A stretch of DNA of 64,000 nt, from assembly GCA_002421905.1 (NCBI GenBank), contig DISK01000006.1, positions 127,023-191,022 of the forward strand, in the 5' to 3' direction. The position numbers were made by a program, and so were the translations under genes. This DNA comes from Micavibrio sp. UBA6212. Its GTDB lineage: Bacteria; Pseudomonadota; Alphaproteobacteria; Micavibrionales; Micavibrionaceae. The notes beneath the pieces are model-generated. The model worked only from the letters and a program-made list of their open reading frames with translations. It was not told the DNA's origin and made no database searches. Below are positions 8,507-16,901 of this stretch, piece by piece; position 1 is the stretch's first letter; every line of letters begins with the position of its first letter.

Positions 8507-9004
8507 ATGCGCTTGATAGCCCTCCTGCTAATGCTCCCCGTTCTGTGTGGACTGACCTTGGAAAAAGGGGAATTCTCGTCCACAATAACGGCATCTCCTT
8601 TGCAACCATCTGATGAACGTGCCGTGCAAGACAGTTTACCCATGGCCAAGGGAGTTATATGGGATACATTGCTCAAAACTATCGTGACTTTTAATGAAGA
8701 GAGCAGTGAGTATTCCGCAAAGTTTCCGGATGAGGTAAAAAAATTTGACGGTCAGACTCTCCGAATAAATGGATTTATTCTTCCATTGGAAAGTACCGAC
8801 AAATTCAAGCATTTCCTCCTTTCAAAACGAACGCCGACCTGCGCCTTTTGTCCACCTGGCGGCCCAAGCGAGATTATCGAAGTCTATACCAAAGATCCAA
8901 TCGAATGGGATGATGGTCTTGTACAGGTTGACGGAAAATTCGGATTCACAAATAATCAGGAACTCGGTGTATTTTTTCAACTCACCAATGCAAAAGTCCA
9001 GTAA
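8507..9004 (+). CDS. DUF3299-type exported protein
   Basis: 165 residues starting seven bases after the permease stop. The N-terminus (RLIALLLMLPVLCGLTLEKG) is a signal or anchor sequence. The mature part contains the characteristic GFILPLE and CAFCPPGGPSE elements of DUF3299, with two cysteines in a CxxC arrangement, ending in FFQLTNAKVQ. DUF3299 proteins are found beside Zur-controlled ABC sets. A periplasmic metal-handling or thiol role fits but is not shown. It is the last gene of the rightward operon and converges on cusA. Confidence 0.8.
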   Translation: MRLIALLLMLPVLCGLTLEKGEFSSTITASPLQPSDERAVQDSLPMAKGVIWDTLLKTIVTFNEESSEYSAKFPDEVKKFDGQTLRINGFILPLESTDKFKHFLLSKRTPTCAFCPPGGPSEIIEVYTKDPIEWDDGLVQVDGKFGFTNNQELGVFFQLTNAKVQ

Positions 9005-9056
9005 AGTTTATGCTCTTCTTTGAGGCTGTATTGGTTAACCCTCATTATAGTGTCTA

Positions 9057-12000
9057 TTATTGTTTAATCCTTTCATTGGGCAGTTTGAGCTGCCATTGCA
9101 TATACACGGCATAAATGACAGGAATAAGGATCAGTGTCAGGATCAGCGTACTGACCATGCCGCCTACCATCGGCAGGGCTATGCGGCGCATAACATCCGA
9201 TCCTGGCCCGTCGGTCAGGAAAATCGGAATCAGGCCGAGGATAATTGTGCTGACTGTCATGAGTTTGGGGCGCAGACGTTGCAACGCACCGTGCCGAACA
9301 TTTTCCAGCACTTGCTCAAATGTATCCGGCCAGTGCTCACGCATTTCATGGTCGATATAAATCAACATAACAATCGCGGTTTCCACTGCAATCCCGGCCA
9401 GCGCGATAAATCCAACCGCCACGGCAACCGATAGATTATAGTCCGCCAGCCACAGCCACCAGACCCCTCCGATGACACCGAACGGGACGGAGAGCATAAT
9501 CAGGATCGTGCGATCCCATTGTCCAAAATGCAGGTAAAGCAGCGTTATAATAATTAACAGCGTGGCCGGAACAGCAATCTTTAACCGCTCATTAGCCTCT
9601 TGCATCTGTTCAAACTGTCCGGAAAGCTTCAGGCTATAACCGGCGGGAAGCTCCAGCGTTTTCAGAGCGTCTTGCAAATCGGCAATGTAAGAGCCAAGGT
9701 CACGGTCTTCAATATCGACAAATACCCAGCCATTAAGCCGCGCATCTTCAGATTTAATCATCGAGGGCCCTTCGGCAATGCGGATTTCAGCAAGGTCGGA
9801 CAGTAGAATTTGCGCTCCCTGTGGCGTGCTGACCAGAATATTGTCCAGATCAGATATATGCTCACGGAAGGGGCGGTCATAGCGCAGCATAATGGGGTAA
9901 CGCTCGCGCCCTACAACAGCTTCATCAAGCTGCATACCGCCCAGCGCTGTTTGAATAACCTGCTGCACGGTTTTCAGAGCAATACCGTAACGGGCAATCT
10001 CACGTCTGTTGGGAATGATTTCGATATATTTTCCGCCGACAACACGGTCGGCAATGGCGCTACGCGTGCCGGAAACGTCTTTGGTGAGAGCTTCGACATC
10101 CTTTGCAATGCGGTCGATTTCCTGCAGGTTAGATCCGGAAATTTTGATCCCGATGGGTGTGCGAATACCGGTAGTCAGCATGTCGAGGCGTATTTTGATC
10201 GGATAACCCCAGCTATCCATCATCCCCGGCAGACCAACTCTCTCATTAAGGTCTGTAATCAGCTTTTGGGGAGTCATGCCCTCGCGCCATTGAGCGCGGG
10301 GCTTGAGTTCAATCCACGTTTCGATCATAGAAAGCGGTGCAGGATCTGTTGCAGTATTTGCTCGTCCGGCTTTGGCAAAGACCTGCTCGATTTCTGGCAC
10401 TTTCATCAACTGACGGTTTGTTACCTGCAATATTTCGCGAACTTTCGCAGGGGATACACCCGGCAAGGTCATCGGCATATAGAGCAGTCCACCTTCATAA
10501 AGCGGTGGCATGAATTCACTGCCCAGCTTGGACGCTGGAAGTGCAGTTGAAACAAGTGCAATCAGCGCCAGCGCCATCGTTGTCTTACGCCATTTCAAAG
10601 CGGCATTGAGAAGTGGACGGTAAAGAGCGATAAAAAAGCGATTGATCGGGTTTTCATCTTCGCGCCGGATTTTTCCACGTATCAGCCAGAGCATGAGGAC
10701 AGGCACCACCGTCACAGATAAAAGTGCCGCCGCCGCCATCGCATAGGTCTTGGTAAAAGCCAGCGGCGTGAACATGCGTTCCGATTGACCCGTCAGGGCA
10801 AAAACAGGGAAGAAAGACACAGTGATAATTAGCAGCGAGAAAAACAGCCCCGGCCCAACTTCTTTGGCCGCTTGGAGTATTGCAGCATGCCTTCCTTTTT
10901 CGTCATTGCGAGAAGGCCGCAGGCCGACGAAGCAATCCAGAAATCTCCTTAAACGGGATTTTTTCTGGATCGCCGCAGGTGCTACGCACCCTCGCGAGGA
11001 CGATTTTTGGGAATTGTCCGGGATGACATCTGAAGACGCCAGCTTGCGGTGCGCGTTTTCCACCATGACAATCGAGGCATCGACCATTGCCCCAATGGCA
11101 ATCGCAATGCCGCCCAGCGACATGATATTGGCGGTAATGCCTTGCGCAGTCATGATGATGAACGCTGCCAGAATACCAAGAGGTATCGTAATAATGGCAA
11201 CCAAAGCACTGCGGGCATGGAGCAGGAAGAGAAAGGCAATCAGTGCCACCATCAGGCTTTCTTCAATCAGCTTGTTTTTGAGATAATCGACCGAGCCTTC
11301 AATCAATTTACTGCGATCATAAACAATTTTTAATTCCACGCCGTCTGGTAAACCCTGCTTCACGTTTTCCAGCCGCTCTTTGATAGTATGAATGACATCC
11401 AGCGCATTGGCACCGGGGCGCATCACGACAATGCCGCCGACCACTTCACCTTTACCGTTCAACTCTGTAATACCGCGTCTGATTGCCGGGCCTTCGACAA
11501 CGCGGGCCACGTCACCCACCGTGATTGGTGTGCCGTCCACGCTTTTCAAAACCGCTTGTGCTAAATCTTCCGGTTTGTCCACATAGCCAAACGAGCGGAT
11601 TAAATACTCCGTTTCCGCCATTTCTAGCGTCCGCCCACCTGTTTCTGCGTTTGCTCCCCGCACAGCTTCAATCACTCTTTGCAGTGGGATATCATAGGCG
11701 CGCAGCTTGTTCGGATCGACCAGTACCTGATATTCCTTTACAAATCCGCCGATACTGGCAATCTCCGCGACACCATCAATCGTGGCCAGTTCAAAACGTA
11801 CAAACCAGTCCTGCAAACTGCGCAGCTCCGATAAATCATGCTGGCCTGTCTTATCAAACAGCGCATACTGAAAAATCCAGCCTACACCAGTGGCATCGGG
11901 GCCCAGTTCTGGCTCCACGCCGTCCGGCAAAAGCCCACGCGCCTGCGACAGATATTCCAGCGTCCGGCTGCGCGCCCAATACATATCGACGTTATCTTCA

Positions 12001-12347
12001 AAAATGATATAGACAAAGGATGTGCCGAACATGGAAAAACCGCGTACGACTTTGGTTTTTGGCAAGGAGAGCATCTGTGTGGAAAGTGGATAGGTGATCT
12101 GATCCTCAATCACTTGTGGGGCCTGTCCGGGGAAATCGGTGCGGATGATTACCTGCGTGTCCGACAAATCAGGGATAGCGTCCAGCGGGATTTTAGTGAC
12201 GGATAGAATTCCAGCAACCAGCAATACCAGCGCGCCCAGCATGACGATAAACTGGTTTGCCACCGACCAGTCTATGATTCTGGCAGCAAAGCTTTTGGAC
12301 GGATCGTGCATATGGTCTTGATTAGTGGGCATGGCTTTGGCCCCCAT
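9057..12347 (-). CDS. cusA: CusA-type heavy-metal RND efflux pump with an in-frame repeat insertion
   Basis: 1096 residues, about 50 longer than E. coli CusA. Typical HME-RND features are present: the N-terminal helix, FPGQAPQVIEDQITYPL, and the TM4 proton-relay Asp423 (AMVDASIVMVENAH). The three CusA copper/silver methionines are conserved as Met624, Met674 and Met723, with the same 50- and 49-residue spacing as Met573/623/672. Residues about 438-484, in the cytoplasmic loop between TM4 and TM5, are encoded by a palindromic repeat and are Arg/Ser-rich and unrelated to the family. The frame stays open. The start overlaps the cusB stop by 26 bases; a second ATG at 12332 is possible. Confidence 0.9.
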   Translation of the reverse strand: MGAKAMPTNQDHMHDPSKSFAARIIDWSVANQFIVMLGALVLLVAGILSVTKIPLDAIPDLSDTQVIIRTDFPGQAPQVIEDQITYPLSTQMLSLPKTKVVRGFSMFGTSFVYIIFEDNVDMYWARSRTLEYLSQARGLLPDGVEPELGPDATGVGWIFQYALFDKTGQHDLSELRSLQDWFVRFELATIDGVAEIASIGGFVKEYQVLVDPNKLRAYDIPLQRVIEAVRGANAETGGRTLEMAETEYLIRSFGYVDKPEDLAQAVLKSVDGTPITVGDVARVVEGPAIRRGITELNGKGEVVGGIVVMRPGANALDVIHTIKERLENVKQGLPDGVELKIVYDRSKLIEGSVDYLKNKLIEESLMVALIAFLFLLHARSALVAIITIPLGILAAFIIMTAQGITANIMSLGGIAIAIGAMVDASIVMVENAHRKLASSDVIPDNSQKSSSRGCVAPAAIQKKSRLRRFLDCFVGLRPSRNDEKGRHAAILQAAKEVGPGLFFSLLIITVSFFPVFALTGQSERMFTPLAFTKTYAMAAAALLSVTVVPVLMLWLIRGKIRREDENPINRFFIALYRPLLNAALKWRKTTMALALIALVSTALPASKLGSEFMPPLYEGGLLYMPMTLPGVSPAKVREILQVTNRQLMKVPEIEQVFAKAGRANTATDPAPLSMIETWIELKPRAQWREGMTPQKLITDLNERVGLPGMMDSWGYPIKIRLDMLTTGIRTPIGIKISGSNLQEIDRIAKDVEALTKDVSGTRSAIADRVVGGKYIEIIPNRREIARYGIALKTVQQVIQTALGGMQLDEAVVGRERYPIMLRYDRPFREHISDLDNILVSTPQGAQILLSDLAEIRIAEGPSMIKSEDARLNGWVFVDIEDRDLGSYIADLQDALKTLELPAGYSLKLSGQFEQMQEANERLKIAVPATLLIIITLLYLHFGQWDRTILIMLSVPFGVIGGVWWLWLADYNLSVAVAVGFIALAGIAVETAIVMLIYIDHEMREHWPDTFEQVLENVRHGALQRLRPKLMTVSTIILGLIPIFLTDGPGSDVMRRIALPMVGGMVSTLILTLILIPVIYAVYMQWQLKLPNERIKQ
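10901..11027. repeat. Dispersed palindromic element inside cusA
   Basis: CGTCATTGCGAG at 10901-10912 mirrors CTCGCGAGGACG at 10991-11002, and inside them AAGCAATCCAGAAA mirrors TTTCTGGATCGCC, so the 102-base core folds on itself. A tail ending CCGGGATGAC (to 11027) may belong to it. The same design recurs at 19611-19711. The core length is a multiple of three and is read through without a stop, adding roughly 45 residues to the pump. This resembles protein-coding palindromic elements such as those of Rickettsia in principle, not in sequence. Confidence 0.8.
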
Positions 12348-13554
12348 CTTGTAATGCTGGCTGACTTGTCACGCCTTCCATTTGATCTCCACCATGGTCA
12401 TGTCCCATCGCACCCATGCCGCCTTTCAGGTTGCTTTCGGCATCCAGCATAAACTGACCGGATGTGACGATATTCTGCCCGTGGGACAGGCCGCTTGTAA
12501 TTTCGGTCAATCCTTGAGCTGTAATCCCTGTTCCCACCATAACAGGACGGAAATATCCATCTCCGGCATCTTCAATCACATACGCACCTCCCTTATTATT
12601 TGAGCCGCCATACAAAACGGCTTCGCTTGGCACCGCCAGACGCGATTGAACTTTAGTGTTAAATACAGCATCCACATAGGTATCGGGTTTAAGAGTACCA
12701 TCCGGGTTATCAAGAACAAGACGCACAGTGACGGTGCGGTTTTGCGGGTTATTCACAGGATGAATGAAATCAACCATCGTCTCAAATTTTTTCCCTGTTT
12801 CAGGAATAGTGATTGTTGCGGGAGTACCAATATCAAGAAACTGAACATCACGCAGCGGAACATCCGTATTAATCCAAACTTGCGAGAAATCCTGTAATTT
12901 TAAGATGCTGCTGCCTTCATTCACATACGCACCTTTACGCACACCCAGCATAGTGACCGTGCCATTCACAGGGGCGTAAAATGGTGTTGCCTCAAAAACC
13001 TTTCCATGTACTTTCAATTGCTCAATCGACTTGTTATCCATGCCGTACAGATGTAAACGCTGCGCGGCATTTCCTATGCGGGAACCGATTAAGAAATCAG
13101 ACTGGGCATTCATCAAATCCGGGCTGTAATAAGTAAACAGCAGATCACCTTTTTTGACGGCATCGCCTATGGCGTCCGTGGCGAGGTCAACAATCCAGCC
13201 CTTGGTGCGGACATCAACCGCATATTCCAGCCTTGTGTTCGGCATAATTTTGCCAAAAGCGCGAATGTTTTTGCCAAACTCATGGTGCTTCACTTCTGCG
13301 GTTTTTACACCAAGGGTCTGAATATAGGACGGATCAATGTGAAACGCACCTTCTGGTGCAGTGGCATTATGCCCTTCATTATTTTTGCTGTCCGGCACTG
13401 TGTCCGCTTTTGGCACCAGAGCCATACCGCAAATCGGGCAGGTATCTTCCTTTTCACCGCTGATATGCGGATGCATGGGGCAAATATAGTCCTCTGCCGC
13501 GATTGCCGCGGGCACAAAGGCCACCAATAATAAAACGAAAAATAAAATACGCAT
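12322..13554 (-). CDS. cusB: CusB-like periplasmic adaptor with heavy-metal-binding domain
   Basis: 410 residues. A signal peptide (about 1-19) is followed by a heavy-metal-binding domain, YICPMHPHISGEK...TCPICGM, with two cysteine pairs. The membrane-fusion hairpin, lipoyl-like and beta-barrel domains follow (about 90-380). A His/Met-rich tail (MGAMGHDHGGDQMEG and SHAH) probably binds metal. It links the RND pump to an outer-membrane channel. No CusC-type channel gene is present nearby, so the channel must be encoded elsewhere. It lies between the small exported protein and cusA on one leftward transcript. Confidence 0.9.
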   Translation of the reverse strand: MRILFFVLLLVAFVPAAIAAEDYICPMHPHISGEKEDTCPICGMALVPKADTVPDSKNNEGHNATAPEGAFHIDPSYIQTLGVKTAEVKHHEFGKNIRAFGKIMPNTRLEYAVDVRTKGWIVDLATDAIGDAVKKGDLLFTYYSPDLMNAQSDFLIGSRIGNAAQRLHLYGMDNKSIEQLKVHGKVFEATPFYAPVNGTVTMLGVRKGAYVNEGSSILKLQDFSQVWINTDVPLRDVQFLDIGTPATITIPETGKKFETMVDFIHPVNNPQNRTVTVRLVLDNPDGTLKPDTYVDAVFNTKVQSRLAVPSEAVLYGGSNNKGGAYVIEDAGDGYFRPVMVGTGITAQGLTEITSGLSHGQNIVTSGQFMLDAESNLKGGMGAMGHDHGGDQMEGVTSQPALQDGGQSHAH

Positions 13555-13605
13555 GGGGATTGCTCCTTTCTTAGGGCATTGGAAACCATCAAGAAAAGAG
13601 CGTAT

Positions 13606-14007
13606 TTAGATGCGCAGGCGCTGCGTTGTCAGATAAAGATCGTGATTGTTGAGGCGGGCAGGGCCGGTATCAAAAGGCGGCCCGCGAATAAAAAGATTGG
13701 AACTGATAAGCGCAGTGTAGTTCGATGTTAAATCAACCCAGACAAAATCAATATGATCCAAAGATTGTTGAGGCTGCACGACATCGGTTTGAGTATCCTG
13801 CTGGAACAGGTCAACGCCCATGCAATCCAGCGCGAACATCGGGCCTATTTTCTGTCCGACTTTTGGGGATTCCTGACTTTGGTGACAGGGCACCGGTTCT
13901 GCCGCCTGTGCAGATTGCATCGGACAAAACGCCATCACGCACGTCAATACAGGCGTGAGCATCAAAAGCGTCATAAATCCAAGCAATATCTTGCGCATAA
14001 GTTTCAT
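13606..14007 (-). CDS. Small exported protein heading the cus operon
   Basis: 133 residues with a clear signal peptide (residues 1-35, MKLMRKILLGFMTLLMLTPV then an AQAAEP cleavage region). The mature part has scattered Cys, Met and His (CHQSQESP, LDCMGVDLFQ) and ends IRGPPFDTGPARLNNHDLYLTTQRLRI. Short exported proteins of this kind often precede cusBA-type operons in alphaproteobacteria. A metal-binding periplasmic role is plausible but no motif proves it. It lies 51 bases upstream of cusB on the same strand. Confidence 0.65.
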   Translation of the reverse strand: MKLMRKILLGFMTLLMLTPVLTCVMAFCPMQSAQAAEPVPCHQSQESPKVGQKIGPMFALDCMGVDLFQQDTQTDVVQPQQSLDHIDFVWVDLTSNYTALISSNLFIRGPPFDTGPARLNNHDLYLTTQRLRI

Positions 14008-14324
14008 ACTAACCTATTTATTTTAATAGTCCATTAAGTTTTCAATAAATATGAATATGTGAATAATGGTGTTAAAATCAAAAATGACGGACTTGCGAGC
14101 CCTGCGCATGACATGGCAAAAACGGATTGAGGCGGATATTTAGGTTCTCGTTGATAAAATTTTATGAATCTCGTATAGTACATTTGGTTTTGTAGAAACC
14201 TGCCGCCCACCGCTTGCGAAGCTGTATCAGCACTGCACTTAATTTTATCGAAAAACTTTTTTCTCATATTGAGAAATGGTTGGTGGGTGACGTTTTTCTT
14301 GTGAGAATAAAAGGAAATTTTTCG
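14008..14324. other. Divergent intergenic region, cus operon and 14325 gene
   Basis: About 315 bases between the leftward cus operon and the rightward 139-residue gene. It is AT-rich near the cus start (ttattttaatagtcc), where the cus promoter should lie. I found no CueR-like or CusR-like box that I would defend. Open frames across it on either strand lack ribosome sites and family features, so I treat it as non-coding. Confidence 0.4.
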
Positions 14325-14744
14325 ATGAAAAATCAGAAGTACACCGTTAATTACATTAAACGCCAAGCAAAAACCCTCAAAAAGGATCGCGGCATTAGCC
14401 ATACCGATGCTTTGGAAATGCTTTCTAAAGATCATGGCTATTCTAATTGGCAGCACTGCGTTAAGTCATTAACTCAAGAGCCAAGAAAAGTTGTGATCGT
14501 CAACAATGTAACCTCAATCCATTATTTAAAAAGAACTGTGGAGAAATTTATTCCGGGTGATGAGGCGTGGATATCTTGGGATGGTAAAAAAGCTGTTCCT
14601 GTTAAGGTTATAGAGGTTGATGGGCCGTATTATTCTTTTAAAATTGAAGCTCCTCAAAATAAGGCTGGCAATGAGCATTATCTGAGATTAGATGAGGTTC
14701 GAAGCACGCCAGAGCTTGCGTGCATTAATTGTGTCACTAGTTGA
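14325..14744 (+). CDS. Glyoxalase_8-related hypothetical protein
   Basis: 139 residues from the ATG at 14325, which has AAAAGGAAA upstream. The N-terminal ~45 residues (QAKTLKKDRGISHTDALEM followed by LSKDHGYSNWQHC) match the short ISHSxALELLAxxxGxxxWxxL pattern annotated as a glyoxalase-related domain in many plasmid and accessory-region genes. The C-terminal half is a small beta-rich region (FIPGDEAWISWDGKKAVPVKV). No enzymatic residues can be named. It stands alone, divergent from the cus operon and convergent on the OsmC gene. Confidence 0.6.
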   Translation: MKNQKYTVNYIKRQAKTLKKDRGISHTDALEMLSKDHGYSNWQHCVKSLTQEPRKVVIVNNVTSIHYLKRTVEKFIPGDEAWISWDGKKAVPVKVIEVDGPYYSFKIEAPQNKAGNEHYLRLDEVRSTPELACINCVTS

Positions 14745-14758
14745 ATTAGTTCAAAAAA

Positions 14759-15163
14759 CTAAACCGTCCTGATCTCTACCTTACCCTCAAGTGTTCTTTG
14801 AACGGGGCATTTGGCGGCGACCTCGATCAGTTTTTGGCGTTGGTCGTCGGTTAATTGATCGCCATGCACAAGGATCTGTTTTTCAAACACACCGACCTTG
14901 TCGATATTCTGGAAGGTGAGTTTAACCTCAACTTTGTCCAGTGGCCATTTTTCCTTGAGCGCATACCAGCGCACCGTCATGGCAGTGCATTCCCCCAAAG
15001 CCGCAGCGAGCAGGTCATACGGCGCGGGGCCTAAATTGCCACCGCCAGCCTCGATCGGCTCATCACCCTTGAGCGTATGTCCCGACACATCAATCGACAC
15101 AGCAAAATCATTCTCACCTGTTTCAACCACCTGCGCGGTGATAATTCTTTGATCTTCTGACAT
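14759..15163 (-). CDS. OsmC family peroxide-reducing protein
   Basis: 134 residues, the usual length. The two catalytic cysteines of the OsmC/Ohr fold are Cys59 (ALGECTAMTVR) and Cys119 (AAKCPVQRTL), and GPAPYDLLAAALG is the usual loop between strand and long helix. It likely reduces organic hydroperoxides in the cytosol. The CPVQRTL context fits the OsmC-like subgroup rather than Ohr. It follows fabI on the same strand with a 33-base gap, so cotranscription is possible. Confidence 0.88.
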   Translation of the reverse strand: MSEDQRIITAQVVETGENDFAVSIDVSGHTLKGDEPIEAGGGNLGPAPYDLLAAALGECTAMTVRWYALKEKWPLDKVEVKLTFQNIDKVGVFEKQILVHGDQLTDDQRQKLIEVAAKCPVQRTLEGKVEIRTV

Positions 15164-15196
15164 TGGCTTTTCTTTCTCGTTTCCGTTCTTTAATTT

Positions 15197-15970
15197 TTAA
15201 TCAATTATTTCATACCCACCATCAACCATATGCACGCCACCGGTGATGTTTTTAGAAAGGTCACTCACCAGAAAGGCCGCCATATTGCCGATATCTTCGA
15301 GATCAATCATTCTTCGAAGAGGCATCTTGATCGCTGTAGATTTCAAAAGACCGTCAAAATCAGCAATCCCTGACCCTGCGCGAGTACTTATGGCACCGGG
15401 AGAAATGGCATTAACACGGATATTCTTTTCGCCGAGTTCCGCCGCCAGATAGCGCGTAGAAGATTCCAACGCCGCTTTGACCGGCCCCATAAGCCCGTAA
15501 TTTTTTACGACCTCTACACTTCCAATATAGGTCATCGTTAGAAGACTTCCACCATTTTTCATCAAAGGCTCGGCAAGTTTTGCCAAACGAATAAAAGAGT
15601 GACAGGAAATATCCATAGCCTCCAGAAACCCGTCTTTTGAACAATCTGTTACACGACCCTGCAGATCAGCTTTTGGCGCAAAAGCAATTGCATGGAGAAG
15701 AAAATCCAGCTTGCCCCATTTTTCCTGAACGGCCTCAAATAAGGCGGTCATCTGTTCAGCATCCCGAACATCGCAGGGCATTATGATTGGTGCTTTGAGG
15801 CGTTCCGCCAACGGTCTGACATAGGGTTCAGCTTTGGTACTGGCATATGTGAGTGCCAGTTCCGCCCCCGCGTCATGAAAAACGCGCGCACAGCCATAAG
15901 CAATACTCTGCTCATTGGCAATTCCAAGCACGACGCCCTTTTTTCCTGCTAAATCCAATAATGCATTCAT
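15197..15970 (-). CDS. fabI: Enoyl-[acyl-carrier-protein] reductase (NADH), FabI type
   Basis: 257 residues from the ATG at 15970, nine bases after AAGGA; an ATG two codons upstream is too close to that site. This SDR fold has the FabI-specific start GKKGVVLGIANEQSIAYG and the Tyr-x6-Lys catalytic pair Tyr158/Lys165 (NYGLMGPVK) with Tyr148 as the second tyrosine. It carries out the last reduction of each fatty-acid elongation cycle. The position equivalent to E. coli Gly93 is Ala96 (HAIAFAP). Its setting among stress genes, away from other fab genes, suggests it may be an additional copy (inference). Confidence 0.88.
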   Translation of the reverse strand: MNALLDLAGKKGVVLGIANEQSIAYGCARVFHDAGAELALTYASTKAEPYVRPLAERLKAPIIMPCDVRDAEQMTALFEAVQEKWGKLDFLLHAIAFAPKADLQGRVTDCSKDGFLEAMDISCHSFIRLAKLAEPLMKNGGSLLTMTYIGSVEVVKNYGLMGPVKAALESSTRYLAAELGEKNIRVNAISPGAISTRAGSGIADFDGLLKSTAIKMPLRRMIDLEDIGNMAAFLVSDLSKNITGGVHMVDGGYEIID

Positions 15971-16238
15971 GCGCATAAGTCCTTTATCATAATAGATAAC
16001 CAGCATAACCGCTGGGCTCTGGTTGAGTTCTATAGAGCCACTGTATTCACTTTTCTAGGTTAATCCAGTCAATATCTATCTCACCACGGCTCTATATCAA
16101 TGGAACCTATTCAAGCCAGCTTCGTTAGCTACGAGTAATCAATATCATAAAATGGCATATAACAAAGCTCTTAAAAAAGCCGCTTAGTTTTGGGTCAATG
16201 ATCCGCCCGAACGGGATTCCAAAAAAATAATATACTTT
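15971..16238. other. Intergenic region upstream of fabI with GGCTCT repeats
   Basis: This holds the promoters of the leftward fabI and the rightward stress gene. GGCTCT at 16015-16020 and AGAGCC at 16034-16039 form an inverted repeat just upstream of fabI, and a further CGGCTCTATA lies near 16085. They may form an operator or leader hairpin. Nothing resembling an RNA gene was recognised in the rest. Confidence 0.35.
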
Positions 16239-16264
16239 GGAACCTTTTCTTGCTTCTTCGCGTT
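16239..16264 (+). promoter_or_regulatory. EcfG-type general stress promoter
   Basis: GGAACC at 16239-16244 and CGTT at 16261-16264 are separated by 16 bases, which is the alphaproteobacterial EcfG consensus (GGAAC-N16/17-CGTT). The expected transcription start lies roughly 20 bases before the ATG at 16295. It places the following gene in the general stress regulon. No second copy of this promoter was found by eye before the other stress genes of the window. Confidence 0.8.
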
Positions 16265-16294
16265 TTCATAGCATTCAACAAAGGAGAAAATAAA

Positions 16295-16837
16295 ATGAAT
16301 CATGTAACAGCAGTATATAAAACGCGCGCTGGAGCCGAAGAAGCCCTTAGACGAATGGAAGCTGTAGGAATTTCAGATAACCAGATCAGCATACTTTCAA
16401 GCGACGAGACCAGAGGCAAGGCCTTTGGCATTGAAAAGAGCAGCAAAGTCGATGAAGGCTTTACTGCAGGAGCAACTGTAGGCGGGCTTGTTGGCGCGGT
16501 AGTCGCTGGCGTTTTGTCGGCTGGCGCTATCGCAATACCAGGCATCAACCTTGTCGTTTCAGGGTTTCTTATCTCTGGTCTTGCCGGCCTTGGTGCAGGT
16601 GCAGCGACAGGCGGCCTTATCGGCGCGCTTATCGGTATGGGCTTTGAAGAAAACGAAGCCAAATTCTACGAGACTGAATTGAAGGAAGGAAATATCCTTC
16701 TCGCAGTTAATGCGCTCGATAGTGATCAAAGGAAGCAGGTAAAAGAAATTATTGATGAAACAGACTCTTACAGCTTCAACCCACAATCCATGTCCAGCGT
16801 CCGCCCTGATCTAAAAATCAGATCCGCTCGGGTTTAA
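16295..16837 (+). CDS. General stress protein with glycine-zipper membrane segment
   Basis: 180 residues from the ATG at 16295, with AAAGGAGA upstream. The N-terminal ~45 residues (HVTAVYKTRAGAEEALRRME and onward) resemble the GspM/17M-like stress domain. The centre (about 60-120) is a Gly/Ala-rich hydrophobic stretch with GxxxG repeats, and the tail returns to a soluble alpha/beta segment (NILLAVNALDSDQRKQVKEI). Such proteins are induced by heat, desiccation or osmotic stress and their molecular role is not established. The promoter is an EcfG box and a strong terminator follows, so it is a single-gene unit. Confidence 0.75.
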   Translation: MNHVTAVYKTRAGAEEALRRMEAVGISDNQISILSSDETRGKAFGIEKSSKVDEGFTAGATVGGLVGAVVAGVLSAGAIAIPGINLVVSGFLISGLAGLGAGAATGGLIGALIGMGFEENEAKFYETELKEGNILLAVNALDSDQRKQVKEIIDETDSYSFNPQSMSSVRPDLKIRSARV

Positions 16838-16850
16838 TCACCTGATACCA

Positions 16851-16881
16851 ATAAAAAAAGACTGCGAAAGCAGCCTTTTTC
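16851..16881. terminator. Bidirectional rho-independent terminator
   Basis: An A-run, a stem of the form GACTGC / GCAGCC with a GAAA tetraloop, and a T-run (AAAAAAAGACTGCGAAAGCA then GCCTTTTTC). It lies between the rightward stress gene and the leftward sigma factor and can serve both. Confidence 0.8.
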
Positions 16882-16901
16882 TTATTAACCAGATCCATAA
16901 T

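Noticed and set aside
9057..12347. cusA considered a pseudogene because of the repeat insertion
   Set aside because: The frame is intact across the element, and the proton-relay Asp and methionine triad are conserved.
13606..14007. Small cus-operon protein considered as CusF
   Set aside because: It lacks the OB-fold copper site pattern of CusF (His, Met, Met and Trp spacing); only a signal peptide and scattered Cys/Met are visible.
14034..14456. Leftward open frame of 140 residues across the cus upstream region
   Set aside because: No ribosome site, odd composition, and antisense to the better supported gene starting at 14325.
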